Source: Spirochaetes bacterium ADurb.BinA120
Lineage (GTDB): Bacteria; Spirochaetota; UBA4802; UBA5368
NCBI GenBank assembly: GCA_002069125.1
Contig: MVZN01000004.1
Span: forward strand, 1-64,000
Direction of reading: 5' to 3'
DNA: 64,000 nt
Within the stretch, counting starts at the first letter, position 1, and every line of letters begins with the position of its first letter. The notes below the pieces were generated by a model. It saw only the letters and a program-made list of their open reading frames with translations, was not told the origin of the DNA and did no database searches. The translations under genes and the position numbers were made by a program. This document shows positions 8,047-16,597 of this stretch, piece after piece.

Positions 8047-9810
8047 ATGCAGAAAGAGCCGTTGACGCGCCATCGGGGCGTATTGGACTGGGTAGACGAG
8101 GTCGCCCGGCTCACCACTCCGGATCAAATACTCTGGATCGACGGATCCGAAAAGGAGAAGGACGAGCTCTCACGAGAGGCCTTTTCCACTGGGGAACTAA
8201 TAGAGCTAAACCAGGAGAAGCTTCCGGGCTGCGTCTACCACCGAACCGCGAAAAACGACGTCGCCCGTACGGAGAACCTCACCTATATCTGCACCTCCAA
8301 AAAAGAGGATGCCGGCCCGACAAACAACTGGATGTCGCCCTCCGACGCCTACGAAAAGCTCGGCGCCATCTTCCGCGGATCCATGAAGGGAAGAAAGATG
8401 TACGTTCTCCCCTTCATCATGGGCATCCCCGGTTCCCCTTTCAACAAAATCGGCGTGGAGATCACCGACAGCATTTATGTCGTTCTCAATATGCGCATAA
8501 TGACGCGCATGGGAACAATAGCGTGGAAGGAACTCGGAGAGTCCGGCGTATTCACTAAGTGTCTTCACGGCAAGGCCGACCTCAATTTGGACCGCCGCTT
8601 CATCTGCCACTTCCCCGAGGACAACACCATCTGGAGCGTCGGCTCGGGATACGGCGGAAACGTTCTGCTTGGCAAAAAGTGCCTTGCGCTGCGCATTGCG
8701 AGCTATCTGGCGCGCAACGAGGGCTGGTTCGCCGAACACATGATGATAGTGGGCGTGGAAAACCCAAAGGGCGAGATAGCCTACATCGCCGGCGCCTTCC
8801 CAAGCGCCTGCGGCAAAACCAACCTCGCCATGCTGATCCCACCCGACAGCATGCCCGGCTACAAGGTATGGACGGTAGGCGACGACATAGCGTGGATGCG
8901 CATCGGCAGCGACGGCAGGCTCTACGCGATCAACCCGGAGTACGGCTTTTTCGGAGTGGCGCCCGGCACCAATTATAAGACCAATCCCAACGCCATGGAA
9001 ACGGCGAAAAGGAACACCATCTTCACCAACGTCCTTTTAAAAAATGACCTCACCGTATGGTGGGAGGGGATGGACGGCCCTGCCCCCGACGAGGGAATGG
9101 ACTGGAAGGGCGACCACTGGACCAGGGACTCGACCGAGCCCGGAGCGAACCCCAACAGCCGGTTCACCGCGCCCGCAGGCCAGTGCCCAAGCATCTCCCC
9201 GCACTGGGAGGACCCCGAGGGTGTTCCCATATCCGCCTTCCTCTTCGGCGGGCGCAGGGCAAGCCTCGCGCCCCTGGTTTACGAGTCCCTCGACTGGCGG
9301 CACGGCGTATTCGTCGGCGCGACCATGGCCTCCGAGCGCACGGCCGCCCAGTACGGAAAGCTCGGCGAGGTTAGGCGCGATCCTATGGCCATGATCCCCT
9401 TCTGCGGCTACAACATGGGGGATTACTTCGGACACTGGCTTTCCATGGGGAAAAAGCTTACCCATCCTCCGCGCATATACAACGTCAACTGGTTCCGGCA
9501 GGACGCAAATGGAAAATTCCTCTGGCCCGGATACGGCGAGAACCTGCGCGTTCTCAAATGGGTCATCGACCGCTGTTTCGAAAGGGTGGACGCGGTAAAG
9601 ACGCCTATAGGATATGTTCCAAAACCCGGCGACATAGATATAAAGGGTCTCGATATAAACGCCGAGACCATGAAGGGTCTTTTAAGCATCGACCAGGCGG
9701 AATGGAAAGGGGAGCTCGGCGGCCTAAGGGAATTCTTCGAGAAATTCGGAGATCGCCTTCCCGAAGAGATCTGGGAGGAATTCGCCGCCCTCGAAAAGCG
9801 GCTCGCCTAA
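8047..9810 (+). CDS. pckG: Phosphoenolpyruvate carboxykinase (GTP)
   Basis: GTP-dependent PEPCK interconverts oxaloacetate + GTP and PEP + GDP + CO2, the entry step to gluconeogenesis. The start ATG 8047 follows AGGGGG by six bases and gives 587 residues, normal for the family; the upstream in-frame extension is rejected. The nucleotide P-loop with the reactive cysteine is visible as FPSACGKTNLAML, followed by the metal-binding WTVGDDIAWMR and the FGVAPGTN region. With pyruvate phosphate dikinase at the right edge and phosphoglycerate mutase at 28 kb, the window carries several glycolysis/gluconeogenesis enzymes. A TTGACA lies at 7892 upstream, but its -10 is unclear. Confidence 0.97.
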   Translation: MQKEPLTRHRGVLDWVDEVARLTTPDQILWIDGSEKEKDELSREAFSTGELIELNQEKLPGCVYHRTAKNDVARTENLTYICTSKKEDAGPTNNWMSPSDAYEKLGAIFRGSMKGRKMYVLPFIMGIPGSPFNKIGVEITDSIYVVLNMRIMTRMGTIAWKELGESGVFTKCLHGKADLNLDRRFICHFPEDNTIWSVGSGYGGNVLLGKKCLALRIASYLARNEGWFAEHMMIVGVENPKGEIAYIAGAFPSACGKTNLAMLIPPDSMPGYKVWTVGDDIAWMRIGSDGRLYAINPEYGFFGVAPGTNYKTNPNAMETAKRNTIFTNVLLKNDLTVWWEGMDGPAPDEGMDWKGDHWTRDSTEPGANPNSRFTAPAGQCPSISPHWEDPEGVPISAFLFGGRRASLAPLVYESLDWRHGVFVGATMASERTAAQYGKLGEVRRDPMAMIPFCGYNMGDYFGHWLSMGKKLTHPPRIYNVNWFRQDANGKFLWPGYGENLRVLKWVIDRCFERVDAVKTPIGYVPKPGDIDIKGLDINAETMKGLLSIDQAEWKGELGGLREFFEKFGDRLPEEIWEEFAALEKRLA

Positions 9811-9827
9811 TACCGCCGGCCTGTCCC

Positions 9828-9862
9828 ATTGAAAAGCCCCCTCGCAAAGGGGGCTTTTCAAT
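9828..9862. terminator. Bidirectional terminator between pckG and nadE
   Basis: Arms attgaaaagccccc (9828-9841) and gggggcttttcaat (9849-9862) form a 14 bp stem with loop tcgcaaa. The right arm overlaps the nadE stop codon. Confidence 0.85.
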
Positions 9863-11501
9863 GCCTGAAGCGCTGGGCCATGGGAAAGCGGCGGCCGATA
9901 CCAAAGGCCCTTTCGGTCACCTGGAGCCCCGGCGGCGCCTGCCGCCTCTTGTACTCGTTTCGATCGACCCTCGCCAGTATGTCGCGGACGAGCTCGGCGG
10001 AGAAACCGTCGGCGACGATTTCGTCCGCCGTCATGGCGCGCTCTATATAGCGCTCGAGGATTCCGTCCAGTATCTCGTAAGGCGGAAGGCTGTCCTGGTC
10101 CGTCTGGTTTTCGCGAAGTTCCGCCGACGGCGGCTTCTCGATGCTCGCACGTGGGATGAGCTCGCCGTTTCGATTGATGTGCCCCGCCAGGCGGTACACC
10201 AGGGTCTTGGGCAGATCGGCGAGCACCGCAAGCCCCCCCGACATATCTCCGTACAGCGTGCAATACCCAACCGCGAGCTCCGACTTGTTCCCGGTCGTAA
10301 GCACCAGGCCCCCGAACTTGTTGCTCATAGCCATAAGCAGGTTGCCACGTATACGGGCCTGTATGTTCTCCTCGGTTTCGTCCTCCCGTGTTCCCGTAAA
10401 AATATCCGAGAGCTTTTTTCTGTACAGATTGTAGATTTCATCGATTCGGATGGCCTCTATACGAATACCGAGGTTCTCGGCGAGCCTTATGGAATCGTCC
10501 ACGCTTCCCTTCGTGGAAACCGGGGACGGCATCGTTACACCCAGCACATTGTCCCTCCCCAGCGCCTCCACGGCGAGGGCAGCGGTAACGGCCGAATCGA
10601 GTCCGCCCGAAAGCCCCAGAATCGCGCCCTTAAAGCCGCTTTTCGCCGCATAATCGCGGATACCGAGAACGAGCGCCATCCTTATATCCTCGAGCTCTTC
10701 CTCTCCGGAAAGCTGCCCGGCTCCGGAAAGCGAATCGTCGACCAGCACGAGGTCCTCCTCAAAGCCAGCGGCGCGAGCCAAAAAGGCGCCCCGGGCGTCG
10801 ACCGCGAAGCTGTTGCCGTCGAATATTAGGCTGTCGAAGCCGCCTACCTGATTGACGTAGACGATAGGAACGGCGTTTCCCCGGGCGAGCGCCGAAATCA
10901 TCCCCCATTTTTTCGAATTTTTCCCCCGGGCGTATGGAGAGGCGTCGATGCAGACAATCAGGTCCGCCCCTTCATCCACCAGCCGCTTGGCCGGATCGAG
11001 GGGGTAATCCGCAGCCGCACGCTGGATGCCGCTGCCATCGGACCCGCTCCATATATCCCCGCCGAAAAGCATGCCGATGCTGCGCCCTCCGTATTCCACC
11101 GGCTTTCGATTTTTTCCGGGCGAGAAATACCCCGATCCGCTATAAGCATCCCCGGGAGGAATGCATGCCTTGTGTCGGCTCGCAAGCACCCGCCCTCCGG
11201 CCAGAAGAGCGGCGGAGTTGAAAAGCATCGGGCCGTTTTCTTTATCGTAGTCCACATAGCCGCAGATGGCGGCTATTCCGGCGCAGGCGGCGGCAAGGTC
11301 CTCGATCGCCGCGAGGTTTTCGTCGATCAGCCGGCTATTTTCGAGCAGGTCCATCGGTGGATGGCCGATAGTCGCCATCTCCGGAAATACGACGATCTCC
11401 GCGCCCGCGCTCCGCGCCCTTCCAATGAACGATACGAGCTTCGCGAGGTTTCCCTTGATATCGGCGATCACGGGGTTCGTCTGTGCGAGCGCTATCTTCA
11501 T
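9858..11501 (-). CDS. nadE: NAD+ synthetase, glutamine-type architecture with altered glutaminase site
   Basis: A 547-residue protein: N-terminal nitrilase/glutaminase domain (1-~265) and C-terminal NAD synthetase domain (~270-547) with the ATP motif GLSGGLDSAVTAA. NadE amidates nicotinate adenine dinucleotide to NAD+. In the glutaminase domain the catalytic Glu (E41, FPEMATIGHPP) and Lys (K111) are kept, but the nucleophile Cys, normally in the CED-W motif, is Gly147 (LFGGDIWS); the next Glu is Gly148. The codons are clear in the DNA (TTC GGC GGG GAT). The synthetase half looks normal. The inference is an enzyme that uses free ammonia, or takes it from another protein. It sits 7 bp after a HEAT-repeat gene. 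Confidence 0.93.
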   Translation of the reverse strand: MKIALAQTNPVIADIKGNLAKLVSFIGRARSAGAEIVVFPEMATIGHPPMDLLENSRLIDENLAAIEDLAAACAGIAAICGYVDYDKENGPMLFNSAALLAGGRVLASRHKACIPPGDAYSGSGYFSPGKNRKPVEYGGRSIGMLFGGDIWSGSDGSGIQRAAADYPLDPAKRLVDEGADLIVCIDASPYARGKNSKKWGMISALARGNAVPIVYVNQVGGFDSLIFDGNSFAVDARGAFLARAAGFEEDLVLVDDSLSGAGQLSGEEELEDIRMALVLGIRDYAAKSGFKGAILGLSGGLDSAVTAALAVEALGRDNVLGVTMPSPVSTKGSVDDSIRLAENLGIRIEAIRIDEIYNLYRKKLSDIFTGTREDETEENIQARIRGNLLMAMSNKFGGLVLTTGNKSELAVGYCTLYGDMSGGLAVLADLPKTLVYRLAGHINRNGELIPRASIEKPPSAELRENQTDQDSLPPYEILDGILERYIERAMTADEIVADGFSAELVRDILARVDRNEYKRRQAPPGLQVTERAFGIGRRFPMAQRFRH

Positions 11502-11508
11502 TCCGGCC

Positions 11509-12822
11509 CTACCTCGTCATGAGACCGCGTACGACAATGCGCAGCTTTTCCTTTAACACGGGATCGGTCTCGACCGCGTACTGGTCGAAGAGTGGAAGCA
11601 TCGAGGATCTATCACCTATTCTCGAAAGCGAATAGAGGGCCGCAAGGCGCACATACAGGCTCTTTTCCAAACAGACCACCTCCTGTAGCTTAACGGTTAT
11701 CGCCCTATTTCCTTTAAAAACTCCAAGCGAATTGCAGGCCTCGGCCCTCACGCGCTGATCCGAATCATTCATCGAGGCAAGCAGGAGCCCAACCGCCCGC
11801 GCGTCTCCTATCTCGCCGCAGGCCATCGCCGCCCGCACCCGCAGCGACACGCTTGTGTCGGAGGAGAGGATGCGCTCGATCCCCCTAAAACCGCCTCCGC
11901 CTCGGGAGGCGATCAGAGTATCGATCAGCACCGCCTTTATCTCGTCATCATCCTCCACCGCAAGCTGGTTGGACACGGAAATCGTGGCCGCCACAGCGCG
12001 GAATTCCAACAATGCGCGGGCCGCCGCCATTCGAATGTCTTTGTTGGCGTCGACCAACGAGCGGAGCAGGACATGCATCGAGCCGGCGTCGCGGAATTTC
12101 CGCACGATCTCTATGCACTTTATCCTCACCTCCCAGTTTGGATCCGAGAGCGCGATCACCCTTATGCCCGGCATGTTCTCGATCAGGTTGTTTTGCTCGA
12201 CGCACTTCAACGCGTAATAGCGCACGGACTTGTTCCCGTCCCTAAGCATATCCTTTATCAGATAGCCCATGCGCCTGTCGTACAGGTGATAGATGGCCTC
12301 GAGGGCGTATACGCGATAGATGGGATCCGGGTTTTTGGCCATATTGAGGATATGCGGGAACATGCGGTCGTCCCCCAGCCGGGAGAGGGCCCTTATCGCG
12401 CTTTCCCGCACGGTAGAAAACGGGCTCGACAGCTCCTCGACCAGCGCCGGCACAACGCGGCGGTCATCCGATTCGGCCATGAAATCGATTATCCTTTTTT
12501 TTATCGGGAACGACATGCTTTGTCCGAGGAGCTCCATCCAGAGCCAGGAGACGCTTCTAAAGGGATAACATGAAAGGGCCTCTAGGGCGTATTCCTTTCT
12601 TGTCATATCCCAGTCGTCAATGACTGTGCCGCGAAGAAGCGGAAGGAGGTCCCCAGGCCGGTGGGACTCGACATAGGCCAGCGCCGTCCGGCGCTCGTCC
12701 TCTCCGCCGCGCGTCAGGGATAGGTGCAGGGATGCCGGCGCCTGTTCCCCGGCCGCTCCGTCCGGAGATATCGCGAGTATCGTGGCCAGAAACCACATGA
12801 TGATCGCGGCGCCGTGTCTCAT
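11509..12822 (-). CDS. Exported HEAT-repeat protein, 437 aa
   Basis: A signal peptide (about residues 1-25, MRHGAAIIMWFLATILAIS) is followed by roughly ten HEAT-type helical repeats of ~31-35 residues, recognisable by D-x-R-V-R-A-x-A-x-x-x-L-G-style helices (VRESAIRALSRLGD, VRVRAAMACGEIGDA analogues, QRVRAEACNSLG). Such solenoids act as protein-binding scaffolds. It is predicted to be periplasmic. It precedes nadE with a 7 bp gap and may be co-transcribed, though a functional link is not apparent. A second HEAT-repeat exported protein is at 17.3-18.0 kb. Confidence 0.82.
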   Translation of the reverse strand: MRHGAAIIMWFLATILAISPDGAAGEQAPASLHLSLTRGGEDERRTALAYVESHRPGDLLPLLRGTVIDDWDMTRKEYALEALSCYPFRSVSWLWMELLGQSMSFPIKKRIIDFMAESDDRRVVPALVEELSSPFSTVRESAIRALSRLGDDRMFPHILNMAKNPDPIYRVYALEAIYHLYDRRMGYLIKDMLRDGNKSVRYYALKCVEQNNLIENMPGIRVIALSDPNWEVRIKCIEIVRKFRDAGSMHVLLRSLVDANKDIRMAAARALLEFRAVAATISVSNQLAVEDDDEIKAVLIDTLIASRGGGGFRGIERILSSDTSVSLRVRAAMACGEIGDARAVGLLLASMNDSDQRVRAEACNSLGVFKGNRAITVKLQEVVCLEKSLYVRLAALYSLSRIGDRSSMLPLFDQYAVETDPVLKEKLRIVVRGLMTR

Positions 12823-12907
12823 GGGCTTATACGCGGCCCGCAGCCACGCGGCCGGGCCTTTCGTGTGTATTGAACGCGGAACGGCATTTTTGTCAATAAA
12901 TAAGAAA

Positions 12908-12929
12908 GCCCGGGGTCATTTCCCCGGGC
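12908..12929 (-). terminator. Terminator after the TetR gene
   Basis: Stem gcccgggg (12908-12915) / ccccgggc (12922-12929) with loop tcattt. On the minus strand it is followed by TTTCTTATTTATTG. Confidence 0.8.
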
Positions 12930-12954
12930 CTATCCTTTCCAGCGCCTTTCGGCC

Positions 12955-13563
12955 TCACTTCATGACGCCGTAGAGGTAGTTAGCGACGATAGCCTCCAGC
13001 ACCTCTTTCTCGAGCACATTCAGTTTCTTCCTGTCGTAATCGTATACAACATACATGACGGCCCCGATGAGCATAAGCGCCGTAAGCTCGGGGTTGATGG
13101 TCTTCTTGTAGACGCCCTTCTTCTTGATCTCGTCCATGTCGCGGGTGACGACCTTGGTTAAATATTCCAGGAATTTTTCCACCCGATTTATAACCTCGTC
13201 GTCGATACCGACGATGTCCTTGTAAATGAGCTTGATGACAATCGGCTCCCTCATGATTACGTTTACACAGCCCGAGACGCGCTCCGAAACGAACTTGAGC
13301 ACGGTTTTCTGCGCCGGATTGGTCTTCAGAAAATCCTTGAGATCGTCGGGATCGAGAATGTCGTCGACGTTCTCCTCGACCGATTCCAGAATCGCGTAAA
13401 GTATCTCGCGTTTGTTCCCGAAGTACTGGTACACCGTCCCGCGCGCGATATTCAGCTTCTCGCACACCTGTCCGATATGTGTGCTCTGAAAGCCGTTCTG
13501 GATGAACATATCCTTCGCCGTATCGATTATCTGCTGCTTCCTTTTCTGACCTTTCGCAGGCAT
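12955..13563 (-). CDS. TetR-family transcriptional regulator
   Basis: A 202-residue TetR protein. Residues ~10-56 are the helix-turn-helix domain (QQIIDTAKDMFIQNGFQST, then ARGTVYQYFGNKREILYAI). The C-terminal ~140 residues form the ligand domain, with no family-specific motif that names the effector. A good ribosome site (AAGGAG) precedes ATG 13563. Its closest neighbour is a 44-codon frame upstream on the same strand, so no target gene is obvious. The AT-rich region upstream (13780-13970) is a possible place for self-control. Confidence 0.9.
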   Translation of the reverse strand: MPAKGQKRKQQIIDTAKDMFIQNGFQSTHIGQVCEKLNIARGTVYQYFGNKREILYAILESVEENVDDILDPDDLKDFLKTNPAQKTVLKFVSERVSGCVNVIMREPIVIKLIYKDIVGIDDEVINRVEKFLEYLTKVVTRDMDEIKKKGVYKKTINPELTALMLIGAVMYVVYDYDRKKLNVLEKEVLEAIVANYLYGVMK

Positions 13564-13587
13564 ATTGCCGCTCCTTCACCGAAAATT

Positions 13588-13722
13588 TCACTCCATTCCG
13601 GGCGCGTCATCGTCATACCCGGGGCGCTGGCTGATTCTTCTCATCTCACGGCGAATGGGTACCAGCGCCTCCCTAAGCTCCCGCATGATAACGTCGGCCC
13701 TTTCCTGGATCTCTCTGCTCAT
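13588..13722 (-). CDS. Possible small protein, 44 aa
   Basis: ATG 13722 to TGA 13588, reading MSREIQERADVIMRELREALVP and onward to DDDAPGME. It is helix-forming, with alternating acidic and basic residues. It lies 24 bp upstream of the TetR gene on the same strand and could be co-transcribed. There is no clear ribosome site before the ATG, which lowers confidence. Family not recognised. Confidence 0.35.
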   Translation of the reverse strand: MSREIQERADVIMRELREALVPIRREMRRISQRPGYDDDAPGME

Positions 13723-14034
13723 TACCGATTGATTATTGCAATACCCGATATATACGACCGAAAGGCGTTACTACGCCGTTATTTAAATATCGTTGAGACC
13801 ATCTTAATATACTAACACTTAAACAAATATTCCTCAAAAAAAATATTAATTACCAAAATATTTTAATAGTCATAATTATCAATAATATTATGTTTCAATC
13901 CGACACCAATCAGATATATAACAACAACGCGGAATAAATGTCAATTAGAACAATAATAATATTTTTGTTACAGCGAAGAGCACGGCGTCGCCGTGCTCTG
14001 CTCATCCCGAATCCAATTTTCGCCCCCGCGCCCA
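13723..14034. other. AT-rich intergenic region, 312 bp
   Basis: Bases 13780-13970 are strongly A/T-rich with long runs such as aaaaaaaatattaatta, in contrast to the GC-rich surroundings. It contains a short inverted repeat ggcgt-tact-acgcc near 13766-13779. No gene was found. It probably holds the promoter of the 44-aa/TetR unit, and possibly a binding site for a nucleoid protein. Confidence 0.5.
13977..13999 (-). terminator. Terminator after the 80-aa gene
   Basis: A perfect 10 bp stem, agagcacggc (13977-13986) / gccgtgctct (13990-13999), with a 3 nt loop, 35 bp beyond the stop of the gene ending at 14035. The T-run on the minus strand is poor. Confidence 0.6.
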
Positions 14035-14277
14035 TCAGGCCACGCGGTCGACGTTTATACCTATCCGCTCGTCCTGTTTGACCTGTATCTCGGCGCCGAT
14101 TAGCATATAGAGGAAATTTCGGACCTCTTCCAGGTCCATCATCACCTTGTCGTAGTCGAAACGCGCCGTCTCGGCCCTGGGGCCCGGAGCGGTCCTTGCG
14201 TCCAGCGCAAAGATTCTTTCGTCGACCGCAGCGGATCGTACTGAGGGGAAGCCGGGGATCATCGATGTGACATCCAT
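14035..14277 (-). CDS. Small protein, 80 aa, unknown
   Basis: A very strong ribosome site, AAGGAGGTG, lies seven bases before ATG 14277. The product begins MDVTSMIPGFPSVRSAAVDE, has a Pro/Ala-rich N-terminal half, and a helical C-terminal half (DYDKVMMDLEEVRNFLYML) ending in GINVDRVA. There is no signal peptide, membrane segment or cysteine. It is a single-gene unit with a hairpin terminator. I do not recognise the family; the strong translation signal and clean boundaries support a real and probably well-expressed gene. Confidence 0.7.
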   Translation of the reverse strand: MDVTSMIPGFPSVRSAAVDERIFALDARTAPGPRAETARFDYDKVMMDLEEVRNFLYMLIGAEIQVKQDERIGINVDRVA

Positions 14278-14340
14278 TTCAGCACCTCCTTCCGTGGAGT
14301 ACTTCTATTACTGCATCGGCATTTTATTGAAATTTTAAAG

Positions 14341-14373
14341 GTTTTTTTTAAAAAACCGGCCCTGGGAGGGCCG
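14341..14373 (-). terminator. Terminator after the surE-TPR unit
   Basis: Stem cggccct (14357-14363) / agggccg (14367-14373). On the minus strand it is followed by GGTTTTTT and further A/T sequence, a canonical Rho-independent terminator just past the stop at 14386. Confidence 0.85.
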
Positions 14374-14385
14374 TTACAGGGCCTT

Positions 14386-15096
14386 TTACACTCCCTTTCC
14401 AGGCCTCGTATTCAGGAGTTCGGATATATGGCTCTTTATCTCCGCCGAGTCCGGCATGAGGGCAAGGGCCTTCTTGAAAAAGTCCCGTGCGGCGCGCGCC
14501 TGGCCGCGCTTCATGCAGACATAGCCCATCGTGTCAAGATATGCCGGATTTAGCGGTTTGGCCTTCATGGCCCTCGACGCAAGCGTGGCCGCCTCCGTGG
14601 AATCGAAGCCCTGCCCTGCGAGGAGATACGCAAGGGAATTGTGTGCGTTCCAGTTGTCGGGCTCCCCGGCGATTATCTCGCGAAAGACCTCTATGGCCTC
14701 ATCGTGCCGGCCGGTCTTCTCCAGGCAATACCCCTTCATGTTGAGGGCGGTCGAATCTCCGGGAGACAGGGCGATGCTTTCCGCCAGTATGGACAGCGCC
14801 TCCTCGTAGCCTCCGGAGAGAATCACGCAATAGGCCAGCAGTTTACGAACGGTATTGACATCGACAAAGGTGAGGGGCTGGCCGAGTATGCGCCTGAAGT
14901 AGTCCGCGGCGCTCTTGAAAAATCCGGTGCGCGCATAGCAGATTCCGAGGTTGTAGAGGATCTCCGGATTTTCCCTGTCCAGGACCTCGGCGGCCCTCAG
15001 GTCCTCCAGCGCGCTTCCATAATTTCCTGTCCCCGTTTTGCGAAGCGCGGCGGCGAGGAAGCCCCTTATTCTGTCCTCCAGGCCGGTTTCAGCCAT
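14386..15096 (-). CDS. TPR-repeat protein
   Basis: A 236-residue protein made of about five tetratricopeptide repeats (for example NPEILYNLGICYARTGFFKS, then STALNMKGYCLEKTGRHDEA, and NPAYLDTMGYVCMKRGQARA). There is no signal peptide, so it is probably cytoplasmic. The start ATG 15096 is preferred because a GGAG precedes it and it overlaps the surE stop by only eight bases; an ATG at 15132 would overlap further. TPR solenoids bind other proteins. Coupling to surE is clear but the partner is unknown. Confidence 0.85.
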   Translation of the reverse strand: MAETGLEDRIRGFLAAALRKTGTGNYGSALEDLRAAEVLDRENPEILYNLGICYARTGFFKSAADYFRRILGQPLTFVDVNTVRKLLAYCVILSGGYEEALSILAESIALSPGDSTALNMKGYCLEKTGRHDEAIEVFREIIAGEPDNWNAHNSLAYLLAGQGFDSTEAATLASRAMKAKPLNPAYLDTMGYVCMKRGQARAARDFFKKALALMPDSAEIKSHISELLNTRPGKGV

Positions 15097-15835
15097 GGAC
15101 GCCCCGCTCCGAAAACCGTCGTAAAAACGCATGGTCCGTGCAATCCAGCCCCAGCGGTGTTATGGAGATATACCCCTTCCTTAGCTCGACCGCGTCGCTG
15201 CCCGCAATCTCGTCGCTCTCTATCCTGCCCTCCAGCCGCATGCTCATGCCATTCTCCCCGTCTCCAGTCAGATTGTATGAATCCCTGTAACGGCGCTTTC
15301 CCAGGGTCGTGTAACGTACGCCGGCTATATGCTCGGCTGGAAGGTCGGGATAGTTGATGTTGAGAAACAGCGGCCCCAACTCCGCGAGCTCGGGGTAATC
15401 GTCGATATAGGTGGCCATGAAGTCGGCGGCCCCGCCGAAATGGTCCGATGAGCCCATGCAGTCCAGCGACAGGGCAATCCCCGATACCCCGAAGATGAAC
15501 GCGGTTCGGGCACCCGCCGTCGTTCCCGAGAAATAAATGTCGTCCCCAAGGTTCGGCCCGTGATTTATGCCGGAGATCACCAGGTCTATGGCCGGAAGCA
15601 ATCCGCCGTGCAGACCTACGTTGACGCAATCGGCCGGGTATCCGTTCACCGAATAGCGGCCCTCCGAGAGTGTCTGTACGCTTAGATCGTGACGAACGGT
15701 AATGGCATTGGAACAAGCGCTCCTCTCCCCGTCGGGCGCTATTATATATACCTCGTGCGCCGCGGACAGGGACTCGTACAAGGCCTCGAGCCCCCTGGAA
15801 TGGATTCCGTCATCGTTCGTAAGCAGGATGTTCAT
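15089..15835 (-). CDS. surE: SurE 5'/3'-nucleotidase
   Basis: SurE is a metal-dependent phosphatase acting on nucleoside monophosphates, linked to stationary-phase survival. The 248-residue reading starts at ATG 15835 with the signature MNILLTNDDGIHSRGLEAL, whose D8-D9 bind the metal; the longer in-frame extension upstream does not look like SurE. Further family motifs are the Ser/Asn site ACSNAITV and VISGINHGPNLGDDI. The C-terminal end overlaps the following TPR gene by eight bases. In other bacteria surE sits next to pcm; no pcm is seen here. Confidence 0.95.
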   Translation of the reverse strand: MNILLTNDDGIHSRGLEALYESLSAAHEVYIIAPDGERSACSNAITVRHDLSVQTLSEGRYSVNGYPADCVNVGLHGGLLPAIDLVISGINHGPNLGDDIYFSGTTAGARTAFIFGVSGIALSLDCMGSSDHFGGAADFMATYIDDYPELAELGPLFLNINYPDLPAEHIAGVRYTTLGKRRYRDSYNLTGDGENGMSMRLEGRIESDEIAGSDAVELRKGYISITPLGLDCTDHAFLRRFSERGVHG

Positions 15836-16162
15836 TAAAACCGTCGCCTCGATCCCTGTATGTACGGCCGGCGGGTCTCCGCGGCCCGATAGCGCGGGCC
15901 CGGCACGCTTTATAAGCGAACGGCCGGATATTTCAGGGTATTTATATTTATGGAATAGGGCCTCGTCAAATACCTTTCTCCCATTAATCCATCTATTCGA
16001 AAAAAATCCAACCCCCACAGAGCATGCAATATGCGGCTTTAGCGTTGACATCCGGCGGCCCGAACCGCATTATTCACTTCATTCGACCCCGGGAGGCCGG
16101 GCACAGGTATGCATGCCCTCCGGCTTAACTATCCGGAAGGGGTCTAAACATCGAGGTAAACA
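15836..16162. other. 327 bp divergent intergenic region
   Basis: Lies between divergent surE and the FmdB gene. An in-frame extension of surE covers most of it without start-site support. No RNA gene or small gene is recognised. Confidence 0.4.
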
Positions 16163-16357
16163 ATGCCGGTTTACGAATTCAGATGCGCCGAATGCGGAGC
16201 CACAACGAGCGAATTGCGCAGAATGGGCGACTACACCCCGCCCGTCTGCACCCGGTGCGGATCCGCCCATACGGAAAAGATGTTCTCCATGTTCGGCGGC
16301 GCAGGCTCCGGCGCCAACTCTTGCGGAAGCTGCACGCCGTCCCATCCCGGGGCCTGA
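16163..16357 (+). CDS. FmdB-family zinc-ribbon protein
   Basis: A 64-residue protein that opens with MPVYEFRCAECG and has the second pair CTRCGS, the CxxC...CxxC zinc ribbon of the FmdB/CxxC_CxxC_SSSS family. A Gly/Ser-rich tail (GGAGSGANSCGSC) carries two more cysteines, as is common in the family. The first members were described as regulators of methylamine/formamide use, but most are of unknown role. It stands alone on this strand. Confidence 0.9.
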   Translation: MPVYEFRCAECGATTSELRRMGDYTPPVCTRCGSAHTEKMFSMFGGAGSGANSCGSCTPSHPGA

Positions 16358-16443
16358 AGCTCGTGCCGCTAGTCCGGTCCGGACAGCACAATCATCCAAA
16401 AACCCCTCTCATTTACAGCGCCGTGGCTTATCGAACATTTTAC

Positions 16444-16471
16444 TTGACTTTATTGAATTATACTTTACAAT
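16444..16471 (+). promoter_or_regulatory. Sigma-70 type promoter for the 218-aa gene
   Basis: TTGACT (16444-16449), 16 bp, TACAAT (16466-16471): five of six matches at each element. The leader to ATG 16598 is about 120 nt and GC-rich. Confidence 0.6.
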
Positions 16472-16597
16472 TCCATGTAAAATAATTGTCGGGCGATTCC
16501 GGGCGGGCGGCTGAAGCCGCTGCCGGATCCGACTCGGCCGCCGGGGGTCCACGCCGGGTTCCCGGCTTAAAACGACTCAATGGGAATGGAGTGAAAA

